A stretch of 64,000 nt of DNA from an uncultured Bacteroidales bacterium (GTDB lineage: Bacteria; Bacteroidota; Bacteroidia; Bacteroidales; Bacteroidaceae): positions 1 to 64,000 of the forward strand of contig CADBXO010000004.1 of the NCBI GenBank assembly GCA_902798685.1, given 5' to 3'. Positions within the stretch are counted from its first letter, which is position 1. Every line of letters starts with the position of its first letter. A program made the position numbers and the translations under genes. Shown one piece after another: positions 56,024 through 64,000 of the stretch. Under the pieces are notes generated by a model. That model was not told the DNA's origin, did no database searches, and saw nothing but the letters and a program-made list of their open reading frames with translations.

Positions 56024-58326
56024 TTCAGATTGATTTTATGATCAGCTTTTACAAATACCGGAATACGGTCAATGGTAACGGGTACCTCCACATAGGCGCC
56101 TCCGTTGTAGATCTTGGAGTCTGTGGAGTCAAAGAGTTTCCAGCCTGCCTCATACCTGGGCAGATACACGCTCATGGACTTGATGCCCTGCTCTGTTACG
56201 GGGCATACCAGCAGTGAGGGGCCGAACATGAACTCTGTCTGCTGTTTCATAGCCTCGTTGTCACCGGCGAAATCAAATACCAGCGGACGCATCAGGGTGT
56301 AGTTATCCTCACTGACCTTCTTGGCGCAATCCAGGATGTAGGGCTGCAGGCGGTCACGCAGTTCTATCTGCTTGTGGAAATTGGCCTGAGTCTCGGCGGA
56401 ATAGTTCCAGGGTTCGGTGCGGCTCATGTAACCGTGTACACGCATGAACGGCAGGAAGACGGCTGTCTGGATCCAGCGCATCATACGCTCCTGGTAACCG
56501 GCATCGGTGTACTGGTTGCCGGGACGGAAGAATCCGCCTGCATCGTAGGTCCACCAGGGCTGGCCGGTTGCCATCAGGCTCAGGCCTCCTGCAATCTGGC
56601 GGCGCAGGGTCTCCCAGTCGTTTCCTACGTCACCTGACCAGTTGATGGCGCCGTAACGCTGAATACCTATGTATCCGCTGCGGGTAAGTATCATCGGGTC
56701 ACGGTCGGGCTGGTCCTGGATAAGACCGTTATAGACGGTGTGGTTAACCATGTTGGGGTAGGCGTTGCGGTAGAATTCACCCGGGATTTTACCTCCTGCA
56801 ACCATTCGGCCCTTAAGGTCGTCGTTCTCGGGCTCGGTTGCATCCTGCCACCAGGCGTCTATGCCGGTGGGCAGCAAACGCTCGCTGAAGTTCTTCCAGT
56901 AGGCTGCTGCTGCATCGGGATTGAAAAAGTCTATCCAGTCAGTGCCGTCAATATAGTAACCGGCGGCATTCATCTGACGGCCAACTTCGGAGTTCTTGTC
57001 TATCTTGGACCATACGGAGAGCATGAGTTTCATATCCATGCTGTGAAGCTCATCGGTCATGGCTTTGGGATCGGGGTACTTGCCCTCGTCGAACTGCATG
57101 GCGTTCCAGCCGTACTTGCCCCACCACTGCCAGTCCTGAACTATGACGCTGGTGTTGTAACCCTCGTCCTTAAGGCGGTGGGCGTTCTCCAGCAGTTCCT
57201 TCTGGCTGTCATAGCGCTCGCGGCAGTGTATGTAACCGAAAGCCCAGTCGGGCATCTGCGGAACCTTACCGGTCAGGTTGCGGTATGAATTAACAATCTC
57301 ATCGGCACTGCCGGCAAATACGGTATAGTCAAGCGCTACGGCAACGGGTGAACTGAATGTGGTAACATCGGTCACCTTGCGGATTCCAACCGACGGCTTG
57401 TCACCGCGTGATCCGCTTACAAACACCTTATGCGTACCCTTGTCAAGATGGGTTATGGCCGATGATGTGGGCGGCAGCCAGGTGTTGTTGGCGTTGATCA
57501 CGGTATCACCGTCAATGGTGAGCAGATGCTTGCGGGCCATGGACTGGCCTACATCCAGCAATATTGAGTAGTCGCCGCTCTCATTTACCTGGATTTCACC
57601 GTTGAAATCGTTAAAGAAACGGCGCTCGCGTACGTTACCTGCGGTACCGGTGGCATTGACCGTGACCGATGTACCGTCGCCGGCTCCCTGCTCCAGTTCA
57701 ACCACATAGTCTGACGGGTTGAATTCGGTAAGGCCATAGTTGTTCCACAGTATTCCGTATCCCTTGTTGGATATGATCATGGGGATAGAGATCTGGGTAT
57801 TGACCTGGGTAAGGCGGCGGGTCAGACCGCGTATGTTCAGATATCCGTCCTGGAACTGGCCGGTACCAAAGAGGAACTCATCGGGGGCGGTAACAAATGA
57901 CTGGCTCACGGCAAGAGAGTTAAAATCACCGGTTTTGCCTACTACGACAGAGCGTGAACGGGCTGATTCGGACAGTATGACGTTACCCTGTGAATCCTTG
58001 AATTTTATCTTTCCGTTACGGGTGTTGACAACCGCCCGGAGTTTGCCTTCAGTGCTGCTGACATATACCAGGCCTCTCAGATTCTGCGAGCAACTTATTG
58101 ATTGCTGAGCAGGGTTTTCTGTATAAATAAGGTTTTCAAGCTGCGGCAGTTCTATTCCGTCGGGAATGTACTGCACGCGGATGGCGTCATCGGCCAAAGG
58201 AGTTACAGACAGTGTACCGTCGGAAATGCTGATTAAGACCTTGTAATCGTCAATCTTGACTGTTGCCTTCTGGCAGGCGGATAAGGACAAAACTGCCAAA
58301 AGAAGCAGATAGCGGAATCTTTTCAT
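56020..58326 (-). CDS. GH31 glycosidase lipoprotein with a PA14-like insert
   Basis: A 768-residue protein with a lipoprotein start (YLLLLAVLSLSACQK, Cys18 likely acylated). The N-terminal sandwich is interrupted near residues 215-325 by a PA14-like insert (FNDFNGEIQVNESGDYSILLDVGQ, LDKGTHKVFVSG). The barrel has MPDWAFGYIHCRERYDS, VIVQDWQWWG, nucleophile Asp495 in WWQDATEPE and acid/base Asp566 in WSGDVGNDW. PA14 inserts of this kind occur in xyloglucan-acting alpha-xylosidases, which suggests but does not prove that substrate. It probably faces the outer membrane, while its partner is periplasmic. Confidence 0.89.
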   Translation of the reverse strand: MKRFRYLLLLAVLSLSACQKATVKIDDYKVLISISDGTLSVTPLADDAIRVQYIPDGIELPQLENLIYTENPAQQSISCSQNLRGLVYVSSTEGKLRAVVNTRNGKIKFKDSQGNVILSESARSRSVVVGKTGDFNSLAVSQSFVTAPDEFLFGTGQFQDGYLNIRGLTRRLTQVNTQISIPMIISNKGYGILWNNYGLTEFNPSDYVVELEQGAGDGTSVTVNATGTAGNVRERRFFNDFNGEIQVNESGDYSILLDVGQSMARKHLLTIDGDTVINANNTWLPPTSSAITHLDKGTHKVFVSGSRGDKPSVGIRKVTDVTTFSSPVAVALDYTVFAGSADEIVNSYRNLTGKVPQMPDWAFGYIHCRERYDSQKELLENAHRLKDEGYNTSVIVQDWQWWGKYGWNAMQFDEGKYPDPKAMTDELHSMDMKLMLSVWSKIDKNSEVGRQMNAAGYYIDGTDWIDFFNPDAAAAYWKNFSERLLPTGIDAWWQDATEPENDDLKGRMVAGGKIPGEFYRNAYPNMVNHTVYNGLIQDQPDRDPMILTRSGYIGIQRYGAINWSGDVGNDWETLRRQIAGGLSLMATGQPWWTYDAGGFFRPGNQYTDAGYQERMMRWIQTAVFLPFMRVHGYMSRTEPWNYSAETQANFHKQIELRDRLQPYILDCAKKVSEDNYTLMRPLVFDFAGDNEAMKQQTEFMFGPSLLVCPVTEQGIKSMSVYLPRYEAGWKLFDSTDSKIYNGGAYVEVPVTIDRIPVFVKADHKINLK

Positions 58327-58361
58327 AATGATAGTCAGGGTTTTATTCTTGGTTAGTGCAA

Positions 58362-58369
58362 CAAAGATA
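58362..58369 (-). promoter_or_regulatory. Putative -7 box for the GH31 operon
   Basis: Minus-strand TATCTTTG, 36 bp ahead of the start at 58326. Matches TAnnTTTG. Confidence 0.45.
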
Positions 58370-58391
58370 ATGTTATTTCAAGAAAAGAGCC

Positions 58392-58399
58392 TATTTTTG
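58392..58399 (+). promoter_or_regulatory. Putative -7 box for the lytic transglycosylase
   Basis: Reads TATTTTTG, 22 bp ahead of the start at 58422, divergent from the GH31 promoter box. Confidence 0.45.
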
Positions 58400-58421
58400 C
58401 GCCACTTAAGTCAAGTTATAT

Positions 58422-59342
58422 ATGAGAAGGCAATTACTACTGTTCCTGACAACGGTCATATCATCTTTATTTTCGGTCCATGCACAGACGGTTCAGAGTG
58501 TACCGCCTCAGGTTCCCGAGTCGGTGGTGTTTGCCGGTCAGAAGATTACTTTTGACAGGGCCGATCTACGCGAGCGTATGGACCGCGAACTCATTGCGTT
58601 CACCTACTCGCACAATATGTCCACGCTCATGATAAAGCGTGCCAACCGTCTGTTTCCGGAGATTGAACCCATACTCAAGCGCATGGGTGTGCCCGATGAT
58701 TTCAAGTACCTGATGGTGATTGAGAGCAACCTTGACCCTCAGGCCGTATCGGGAGCGGGTGCTGCGGGATTATGGCAGTTCACCCAGGCTACCGGCCGCG
58801 AGTACGGACTGGAGGTGAATTCCAATATTGATGAGCGCTACAACACGGTCAAGGCTACCGAGGCCGCCTGTAAGTTCCTGCTCAAGGCATACGGCAAATA
58901 CCAGAACTGGATGACGGTTGCCGCCAGTTACAACGGAGGCCAGCAAGGAATGGACCGCCGCATTGAGCTGCAGCATCAGACGGACGCAATGGATATGTGG
59001 CTGGTCGATGAGACATCCCGTTATATGTTCCGCGTGATTGCAGCCAAGATGATGTTTGAGAACCCTGCTCTTTTCGGGTTCAGTTTCAAGCGTGATGACC
59101 TCTATCCCTATATCCCCGTCAAGGAGCAGATAAAGATTACCGATCCCATCGATGATCTGGTCAAGTTTGCCGAGGACCACGGCATCACATACGCCGACCT
59201 TAAGCGGGCCAACCTGTGGCTGCGTGAGACCAAACTCAACAACAAGTCACACCGCACCTATTACATCGATATCCCCGATGTAAAGGCCCAATACTACAAT
59301 CCCTCCAAGACCAAAGTCCACAACCCCGCCTGGGTAAAGTAG
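58422..59342 (+). CDS. Exported lytic transglycosylase (MltD-like)
   Basis: A 306-residue protein with a signal peptide (MRRQLLLFLTTVISSLFSVHA) and an SLT domain: MVIESNLDPQAVSGAGAAGLWQF with catalytic Glu101, then EYGLEVNSNIDERYNTVKATEAACKFL and MTVAASYNGGQQGMDR. It cleaves peptidoglycan glycan strands to anhydro-muropeptides. Unlike MltD it has no LysM repeats after the catalytic domain. It converges on metK across a repeat array and a terminator. Confidence 0.9.
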   Translation: MRRQLLLFLTTVISSLFSVHAQTVQSVPPQVPESVVFAGQKITFDRADLRERMDRELIAFTYSHNMSTLMIKRANRLFPEIEPILKRMGVPDDFKYLMVIESNLDPQAVSGAGAAGLWQFTQATGREYGLEVNSNIDERYNTVKATEAACKFLLKAYGKYQNWMTVAASYNGGQQGMDRRIELQHQTDAMDMWLVDETSRYMFRVIAAKMMFENPALFGFSFKRDDLYPYIPVKEQIKITDPIDDLVKFAEDHGITYADLKRANLWLRETKLNNKSHRTYYIDIPDVKAQYYNPSKTKVHNPAWVK

Positions 59343-59363
59343 TGTCCCTGCACCTTACCCCCT

Positions 59364-59578
59364 GACCTTAGGGAGCTGAAACGCACGTAGGAGCCATTTC
59401 ATCCCTAAGGTGCGCGGAAATTACGCTATCCCGCGGGCTACCCCTGCACCTTAGGGATTTATAACGCACGTAGGAACCATTTCATCCCTAAGGTGAGCAG
59501 GAAAATCTCTATATCGCGGGCGGCCCCTGCACCTTAGGGATTTATAACCCAAGTAGGACCATTTTCATCCCTAAGGTG
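59364..59578. repeat. Palindromic array A: three units with 83-bp period
   Basis: Each unit is CACCTTAGGGA, about 27 bases, then TCCCTAAGGTG; units start at 59364 (first base changed), 59447 and 59530. The 34-bp spacers between units differ from each other. The whole array reappears in inverse orientation at 61112-61326, on the other side of metK. A partial arm (CACCTTACCCCC) precedes it. The 279-bp gap between the transglycosylase and metK contains only this array and a terminator. Confidence 0.9.
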
Positions 59579-59583
59579 CACCG

Positions 59584-59620
59584 AAAAAAAGAGGATGACT
59601 TTTTCAGTCACCCTCTCTTT
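59584..59620 (-). terminator. Intrinsic terminator of metK
   Basis: On the minus strand, GAGGGTGAC and GTCATCCTC form a stem with a short A-rich loop, followed by a run of seven T, 1-2 bp after the metK stop. The plus strand also has a T-run, so it may act in both directions. Confidence 0.8.
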
Positions 59621-59621
59621 T

Positions 59622-60914
59622 TTAGATTCCGAACGCTTGTTTGATTTTATCTACGTAGTCGAGTTTCTCCCAAGTGAAGAGCTCGACCTCTATCTTCTTG
59701 GGCGGCATGTAATGTGATGTGAAGACCTTGGTTACGGTCTGCGGCTCGCGACCCATATGTCCGTATGCTGCGGTCTCGCTGTAGATGGGGTTGCGCAGCT
59801 TGAGACGGTTCTCGATGGCCTTGGGGCGCATATCGAAAATCTCATTCACCTTCTCTGCAATCTGGGCATCGGTCAGTTTGACGTGGCTGGTACCGTATGT
59901 ATTTACAAAGATGTTGATGGGCTTGGCAACGCCGATGGCGTATGAAACCTGCACCAGAACCTCATCGGCCACACCTGCAGCAACCAGGTTCTTGGCGATA
60001 TGACGTGTTGCGTATGCAGCACTGCGGTCAACCTTGCTGGGGTCCTTGCCGCTGAATGCGCCGCCGCCGTGGGCTCCCTTTCCACCGTAAGTATCCACAA
60101 TGATCTTGCGTCCGGTAAGACCGGTATCTCCGTGCGGTCCGCCAATCACGAACTTGCCGGTAGGATTCACAAAATACTTGATTTCACCGTTGAAAAGGGC
60201 CTTAACCTTGTCCGATGTAATGGTACTGATAACGCGCGGGATAAGAATGCTCTTTACGTCCGATTCAATCTGAGCCAGCATCTTGCGGTCAGCCTCAAGC
60301 TGGGCCTCGACTGTGGCGTTCTCAGGAGCGATGAACTCATCGTGCTGGGTTGAAACAACGATTGTATCGATGCGTACGGGTTTGCCGTTGTCATTGTACT
60401 CTACAGTTACCTGACTCTTGGAGTCGGGACGCAGATAGGTCATTACCTTGCCTTCGCGGCGGATATCGGCCAATACACGCAGTATGCGGTGTGAAAGGGC
60501 CAATGAAACCGGCATGTATTCATCGGTCTCGTTTGTGGCGTAACCGAACATCATGCCCTGGTCGCCGGCACCCTGGTTCTCAGGGTCCTCACGCTCCACG
60601 CCTCGGTTTATATCGGCGCTCTGCTCATGAATGGCACTGAATACACCGCAGGAGTCTCCGTCAAACTTGTACTCGGAACGGGTGTAGCCAATTCGGTTAA
60701 TTACTCGGCGGGCTGTCTCCTGAAGGTCAATGTAGGCCTTGGATTTCACCTCACCTGCAAGTACCACCTGACCGGTGGTAACAAGGGTCTCACATGCTAC
60801 CTTTGACTCAGGGTCAAAAGCCAACAGTTCGTCTACGACGGCATCGGATATCTGGTCCGCTACCTTGTCAGGGTGTCCTTCAGACACCGATTCGGATGTG
60901 AATAAGTATGACAT
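59622..60914 (-). CDS. metK: S-adenosylmethionine synthetase
   Basis: A 430-residue enzyme making SAM from methionine and ATP. It has the start [24 protein letters not shown], the [12 protein letters not shown] motif and the loop [20 protein letters not shown]. It is some 40 residues longer than the E. coli enzyme, owing to an insert around [20 protein letters not shown] and a longer middle region usual in Bacteroidetes. The leader carries a SAM-II-like riboswitch, so expression is probably turned down by its own product. The gene with its leader is bracketed by inverted palindromic arrays. Confidence 0.97.
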   Translation of the reverse strand: MSYLFTSESVSEGHPDKVADQISDAVVDELLAFDPESKVACETLVTTGQVVLAGEVKSKAYIDLQETARRVINRIGYTRSEYKFDGDSCGVFSAIHEQSADINRGVEREDPENQGAGDQGMMFGYATNETDEYMPVSLALSHRILRVLADIRREGKVMTYLRPDSKSQVTVEYNDNGKPVRIDTIVVSTQHDEFIAPENATVEAQLEADRKMLAQIESDVKSILIPRVISTITSDKVKALFNGEIKYFVNPTGKFVIGGPHGDTGLTGRKIIVDTYGGKGAHGGGAFSGKDPSKVDRSAAYATRHIAKNLVAAGVADEVLVQVSYAIGVAKPINIFVNTYGTSHVKLTDAQIAEKVNEIFDMRPKAIENRLKLRNPIYSETAAYGHMGREPQTVTKVFTSHYMPPKKIEVELFTWEKLDYVDKIKQAFGI

Positions 60915-60920
60915 ATATCA

Positions 60921-60952
60921 ATAAAAAAAGTCCCAATGTCTTATGCGGACAA
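60921..60952 (-). promoter_or_regulatory. Possible expression-platform hairpin of the metK leader
   Basis: After the aptamer the transcript reads TTGTCCGC, then AAGACATTGGGAC and seven T. GTCC can pair with GGAC just before the T-run as a weak terminator, or TTGTCC can pair with GGACAA at the 5' end of the leader (61038-61043). The two pairings exclude each other. The stems are short, so this is tentative. Confidence 0.4.
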
Positions 60953-60970
60953 AGGGGCTGCAACTGTGAT

Positions 60971-61037
60971 GACTTTTAGCATTTTTTTGTGTGGTTGCAA
61001 GCTGTCGGGAAACCTAAGGTTCTCAAATCTTTCCACA
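60971..61037 (-). ncRNA. SAM-II-like riboswitch, long-loop variant
   Basis: On the minus strand, TGTGG (61033-61037) pairs with CCACA (60990-60994). The loop holds AAAGATTTG, a small hairpin AACC-TTA-GGTT and TTGCAA; the 3' strand then gives AAAAATGCTAAAAG. The phrases GATTT, TTGCAA and AAATG..GCTAAAA are those of the SAM-II aptamer core, where the 3' strand pairs back into the loop (GCA with TGC) to form the SAM-binding pseudoknot. The extra hairpin inside the loop is what the long-loop SAM-II class shows. Position ahead of metK fits feedback control. Confidence 0.72.
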
Positions 61038-61047
61038 TTGTCCGCTG

Positions 61048-61078
61048 CAAAGGTAGGTACTTTTTCTTAACACACAAA
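61048..61078 (-). promoter_or_regulatory. metK promoter
   Basis: On the minus strand, TTTG (61075-61078) is followed after 19 bp by TACCTTTG (61048-61055), an almost ideal Bacteroides -33/-7 promoter. It places the transcript start near 61040-61043, just ahead of the riboswitch. It is the best promoter seen in the window. Confidence 0.78.
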
Positions 61079-61111
61079 AAAAAGAACCGTCCCTTTTGTT
61101 TTTCCACTGCC

Positions 61112-61326
61112 CACCTTAGGGACGGAAATGGTCTTACTTGCGTAATAAATCCCTAAGGTGCAGGGGTAATCCGCGATATAGAGATTTTCCTGCTCACCTT
61201 AGGGATGAAATGGTTCCTATGTGCGTTCTGACTCCCTAAGGTGCAGGGGTAGCCCGCGGGATAGCGTAATTTCCGCGCACCTTAGGGAGAGAAATGGCTT
61301 CACCTGCGTTCTCGCTCCCTAAGGTG
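61112..61326. repeat. Palindromic array B: inverted copy of array A
   Basis: Units CACCTTAGGGA...TCCCTAAGGTG start at 61112, 61195 and 61278, again with 83-bp period. The spacer 61244-61277 is the exact reverse complement of 59413-59446 (34 of 34). The spacer 61161-61194 is the reverse complement of 59496-59529 except for four adjacent bases. It ends 8 bp before the stop of the downstream-strand peptidase gene. Confidence 0.9.
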
Positions 61327-61334
61327 CAGGGGTG

Positions 61335-63329
61335 TTAGAGAGCGCCGTATTTTTTGCCGTAATCAAGCTGCTGCTGCAGGTAGTTGTCGTTGTAGACCAC
61401 CTTGTAGTCAACAATCTTGCCGTCCTTCTCAACCGGAACGATGTCGGGGTTGATGAATCCGCCGTAGGGTTTCAGGTTCAGGGCTTCGTAACGCTCCTTA
61501 ACCTCCTTGTGCAGGACGGGGTCGATGTTTACGGCGTATGTCTCAATCAGGTTCTTGCCGGCCTCGTAGTCACCCTCTGACTTGATGCGCTGGATCTCAG
61601 CCAGCAGCTCAGCAAAGAGGGCACGCAGTTTTACGTAGTCGTTGACTACGAAGTAGGTCTTGCCGTCACGTACCTTCTTTTCAATGACGTTTTCCTTGGC
61701 ACCCTTCTCATAGCACCACTCGGCAATGAGTTTGCGGTTCTGCATGTGGGCCTCAGTGTTGGGACGTCCCAGCTCAACGCGGGTGAACTGAACCATCAGA
61801 CCATTGCGGATGTAGTTGGCGTACTCAGCCTTGTAGGCATCCTTGTTGGGCATGATACCCAGCTCAACCATCTTGGGGTCTGCAGTAAAGTAGAGTCCAA
61901 AGAGGTCGGCGCGTGCCTCCTCTAGGGCCGATGCATACTCGCCCATAGCGGTTGTGGCAACGCCCGGCAGCAGCTGGCCTGAACCGTGACCCAGGCACTC
62001 ATGGAGGTCGGTGTGAATCTCATCGGCCCATGAACCCCACTCGCGGTAGAATGCCTTCTCGGCCTCATCCCATGCAAACTCATCAAGTGTGCTGGTGGGT
62101 GACTCCTGAGCGGCGTAGTCATATGCGTGTGTGATATTGGCAATGGTTACAGACTTGCTTCCGTACATCTTGCGGATCCAGTCTGCGTTGGGCAGGTTGA
62201 TACCTATAGGTGTTGAGGGGTAGGCGTCACCTGCCAGGCAGACGGCGTTGATGACCTTGGCTGATATACCCTTGCACTCCTTCTTCTTGAAGCGCGGATC
62301 AACCGGTGAATTGTCCTCAAACCACTGTGCGTTGGCACTCAGGATTACTGAACGCTCTGATGCCTTGTGGTCCTTGATGTTTACGTAACCTTCCCATGCA
62401 CCTTTGCGGCCCAGGGGATCGTTGTAATCCTCAATGAATCCGTTGATGAAATCAACAGTTCCGATGGTATCCTTAACCCACTCGATGTTGAACTCATCCC
62501 ATATCTTGAGGTCACCGGTCTCGTAGTATTTTACGAGCAGGCCAAGGGCGCGCTTCTGGATATCGTTCTCAGCGCAGGCGGCAGCCAACTTGAGCTCCTC
62601 GCAGATCTTCTTGATGGCGGGACCGTACATGCCGTCGATCTTCCAGGGAATTTCAACGATATTGCCCTTGGAATCCTTTGTAACCTTGGTGTTCAGACCG
62701 TATGCGATGGGAGTCTCATTGGTCTTATCCTCGATGGATTCGTAGTATTTCTCAACCTCGGCACGGGTAACACCCTCATAGAAGTTGCCTGCTGACAGTA
62801 CAACTATATCGCCGTCAGTTGAGGTTGAGCGGCGCTGCTGCAGGATGTCGGGATTGTAGATAATATCCAGCAGCTGGGCGCACTTGTCACCATCACCTAC
62901 AGCCTCCATCAGAGACTTGAAGTAAGCCTGTGAGCACTCAGGGAAGAACTTGTCCTCAGCGTAGTGATGGTGAATGCCGTTTGCAAAGAAGAGACGCTTG
63001 GCATATACCATGAACTGATCGAACTCCTTTGACTCACGGTCACCCTTATAGTTCTCGATAATGTTCTCAACGACGTGACGGATGGGAATGTTCCATTTGC
63101 AGTTCTGGTCCCAGTGGATGTCACGGCCCCACTTGGCAGCTTCTGCCAGATGGTAGGCGTACTCCTTCTGCTGCAGTGTCAGCTCATCCCAGCCGGGAAT
63201 CTGATAGCGCATGACCTTGAGGTCTGCAAACTCGTCAAGCAGATACTTGAAATCACTCTTTTTCTGTCCGCAGCCGGCGGTAATGGCCAGCACACCAGTC
63301 ATCATCATAATTCTAAAGATTGTTTTCAT
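61335..63329 (-). CDS. Dipeptidyl peptidase III-like lipoprotein (M49)
   Basis: A 664-residue zinc peptidase with a lipoprotein start (MTGVLAITAGCGQKK). The M49 signature is HECLGH (His443, Glu444, His448) followed by the second metal motif EEARAD; eukaryotic DPP III has HELLGH and EECRAE. It should remove dipeptides from the N-terminus of short peptides in the periplasm or at the outer membrane. Length is in the usual range for Bacteroides DPP III. It starts 6 bp after the EamA transporter gene and is probably cotranscribed with it. Confidence 0.92.
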   Translation of the reverse strand: MKTIFRIMMMTGVLAITAGCGQKKSDFKYLLDEFADLKVMRYQIPGWDELTLQQKEYAYHLAEAAKWGRDIHWDQNCKWNIPIRHVVENIIENYKGDRESKEFDQFMVYAKRLFFANGIHHHYAEDKFFPECSQAYFKSLMEAVGDGDKCAQLLDIIYNPDILQQRRSTSTDGDIVVLSAGNFYEGVTRAEVEKYYESIEDKTNETPIAYGLNTKVTKDSKGNIVEIPWKIDGMYGPAIKKICEELKLAAACAENDIQKRALGLLVKYYETGDLKIWDEFNIEWVKDTIGTVDFINGFIEDYNDPLGRKGAWEGYVNIKDHKASERSVILSANAQWFEDNSPVDPRFKKKECKGISAKVINAVCLAGDAYPSTPIGINLPNADWIRKMYGSKSVTIANITHAYDYAAQESPTSTLDEFAWDEAEKAFYREWGSWADEIHTDLHECLGHGSGQLLPGVATTAMGEYASALEEARADLFGLYFTADPKMVELGIMPNKDAYKAEYANYIRNGLMVQFTRVELGRPNTEAHMQNRKLIAEWCYEKGAKENVIEKKVRDGKTYFVVNDYVKLRALFAELLAEIQRIKSEGDYEAGKNLIETYAVNIDPVLHKEVKERYEALNLKPYGGFINPDIVPVEKDGKIVDYKVVYNDNYLQQQLDYGKKYGAL

Positions 63330-63335
63330 CGTTTA

Positions 63336-64000
63336 TTATTTTGTTTGTTCAGTCCTTTTCTTGGCTCCCGCCAGTATCACACCGCCCAGAATCATGGCCG
63401 ATCCCAGACCGGATACCAGAGTCATCCTTTCACCCAGGATAAGCACTGCCGCAATGAGTGTGAAAACGGGATTGAGATATACATAGTTGGTGGCGGTCAC
63501 GTTGCCGATGGCCAGCATGACCCTGTTCCATACCACAAAGCATACAAGTGATGCGATGGTTGAAAGGAACAGCAGGTTACCCCATACCTGTATGTGATCG
63601 AATCTGACCTGTGCCAGATTGGAATTGTCAGTCAGAAGCAGGAAAGGCACTATGGTTACCAGGCCCCAGAAGAAGACCTTGCGTGTGGCAAACAGCGTAC
63701 CGTAGCGGTCTGTCATCTGTCCCATGAATTGGCTGTAGACTGCCCAGCAGAGAGCGGCCAGGAAAGCCAGGATATCACCCTTGGGAGAGAGGCTTACGCC
63801 GTTGCCGTCAAAGATTACCATTACCATTCCGGACAGAGCCAATATGGTACCGGCCACAAGCGGGAACCTTACCTTGACATCCTCAAGTCCGTCCATGAAC
63901 GGCCCCTTGAACATTTTCTTGAGAACCAATGTAAGCAGGACAGTCAGCAGCGGTGCAATGCATACAATGAAAGATACGTTGCAGGCCTGGGTATAGCTGA
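63336..64000 (-). CDS. EamA/DMT-family transporter, C-terminal part
   Basis: The gene runs off the right edge; about 221 residues are present, from SYTQACNVSFIVCIAPLLTVLL to the stop. It has at least seven hydrophobic segments and the second EamA repeat (GDILAFLAALCWAVYSQFMGQMTDRYG, ATNYVYLNPVFTLIAAVLILGERMTLVSGLGSAMILGGVILAG). This is the drug/metabolite exporter superfamily; substrate unknown. A TTG at 63927-63929 could look like a start, but the conserved reading continues upstream without a stop. Confidence 0.9.
   Translation of the reverse strand, partial: SYTQACNVSFIVCIAPLLTVLLTLVLKKMFKGPFMDGLEDVKVRFPLVAGTILALSGMVMVIFDGNGVSLSPKGDILAFLAALCWAVYSQFMGQMTDRYGTLFATRKVFFWGLVTIVPFLLLTDNSNLAQVRFDHIQVWGNLLFLSTIASLVCFVVWNRVMLAIGNVTATNYVYLNPVFTLIAAVLILGERMTLVSGLGSAMILGGVILAGAKKRTEQTK

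Noticed and set aside
53636-58326. GH31 pair as part of a polysaccharide utilisation locus
   Set aside because: No SusC/SusD pair, hybrid regulator or other glycanase is adjacent in the window.
59364-61326. Repeat arrays around metK as a CRISPR
   Set aside because: Only three units per array, palindromic units, spacers shared in inverse order between the arrays and no cas genes.
59364-61326. metK segment as a composite transposon
   Set aside because: There is no transposase gene and no target-site duplication that I can see; the inverted arrays alone do not show transposition.

Overview
The window is a chromosomal segment of a Bacteroidales-type bacterium. The evidence is the promoter style (-7 boxes of the form TAnnTTTG just upstream of many genes), the sdhC-sdhA-sdhB order of the fumarate reductase genes, DUF2723 and DUF4294 proteins, BlaR1-type M56 peptidases with a TonB-plug-like tail, paired GH31 enzymes, and two proteins with type IX secretion C-terminal domains (one a PorZ homologue). 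Type IX secretion points to a Prevotellaceae- or Porphyromonadaceae-like lineage rather than Bacteroides in the narrow sense. I cannot name the species. No tRNA, rRNA, CRISPR array, insertion sequence or prophage was seen.

Layout. 0-8.3 kb: fumarate reductase operon (sdhB is cut by the window edge), a periplasmic rhodanese/metallo-beta-lactamase lipoprotein, an unrecognised glycosidase-like exported protein, a tandem PAP2 phosphatase and a family 2 glycosyltransferase. 8.3-18.3 kb: a housekeeping run on the plus strand (mnmG, apt, uvrC, dtd, deoC, polA) with a prenyl synthase and a SpoU methyltransferase converging on it. A canonical parS site lies between mnmG and apt. An AT-rich 440-bp gap at 18.3-18.7 kb carries DnaA-box-like motifs and is a candidate replication origin. 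18.7-26.8 kb: minus-strand porZ, rdgB, leuS and a large type IX cargo protein. 27-35.7 kb: the accessory island. It holds a threonine aldolase, a three-armed palindromic element, a duplicated BlaI / BlaR1-with-FISUMP / secreted FISUMP cassette, a small lipoprotein and a kinase-like protein lacking its catalytic loop, with short REP-like hairpins at several junctions. (FISUMP = Fibrobacter succinogenes major paralogous domain, TIGR02145.) 35.8-53.6 kb: ordinary housekeeping and envelope genes (mutS, a gltS-like transporter, lgt, ychF, a DUF4294 protein, a helix-hairpin-helix outer-membrane protein, a radical SAM protein, dacB, a polysaccharide deacetylase, DUF2723, purD, an RlmL-like methyltransferase). 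53.6-58.3 kb: a pair of GH31 glycosidases. 58.4-64 kb: a lytic transglycosylase, then metK behind a SAM-II-like riboswitch and bracketed by two inverted copies of an 83-bp-period palindromic array, then a dipeptidyl peptidase III lipoprotein and a truncated EamA transporter.

The strongest candidates for something undescribed are the duplicated BlaI/BlaR1-FISUMP cassette, which looks like a self-regulated membrane sensor with an exported partner sharing its ectodomain fold, and the mirrored palindromic arrays around metK. The parS site, the AT-rich gap and spot GC-skew counts together suggest that this segment lies near the replication origin.
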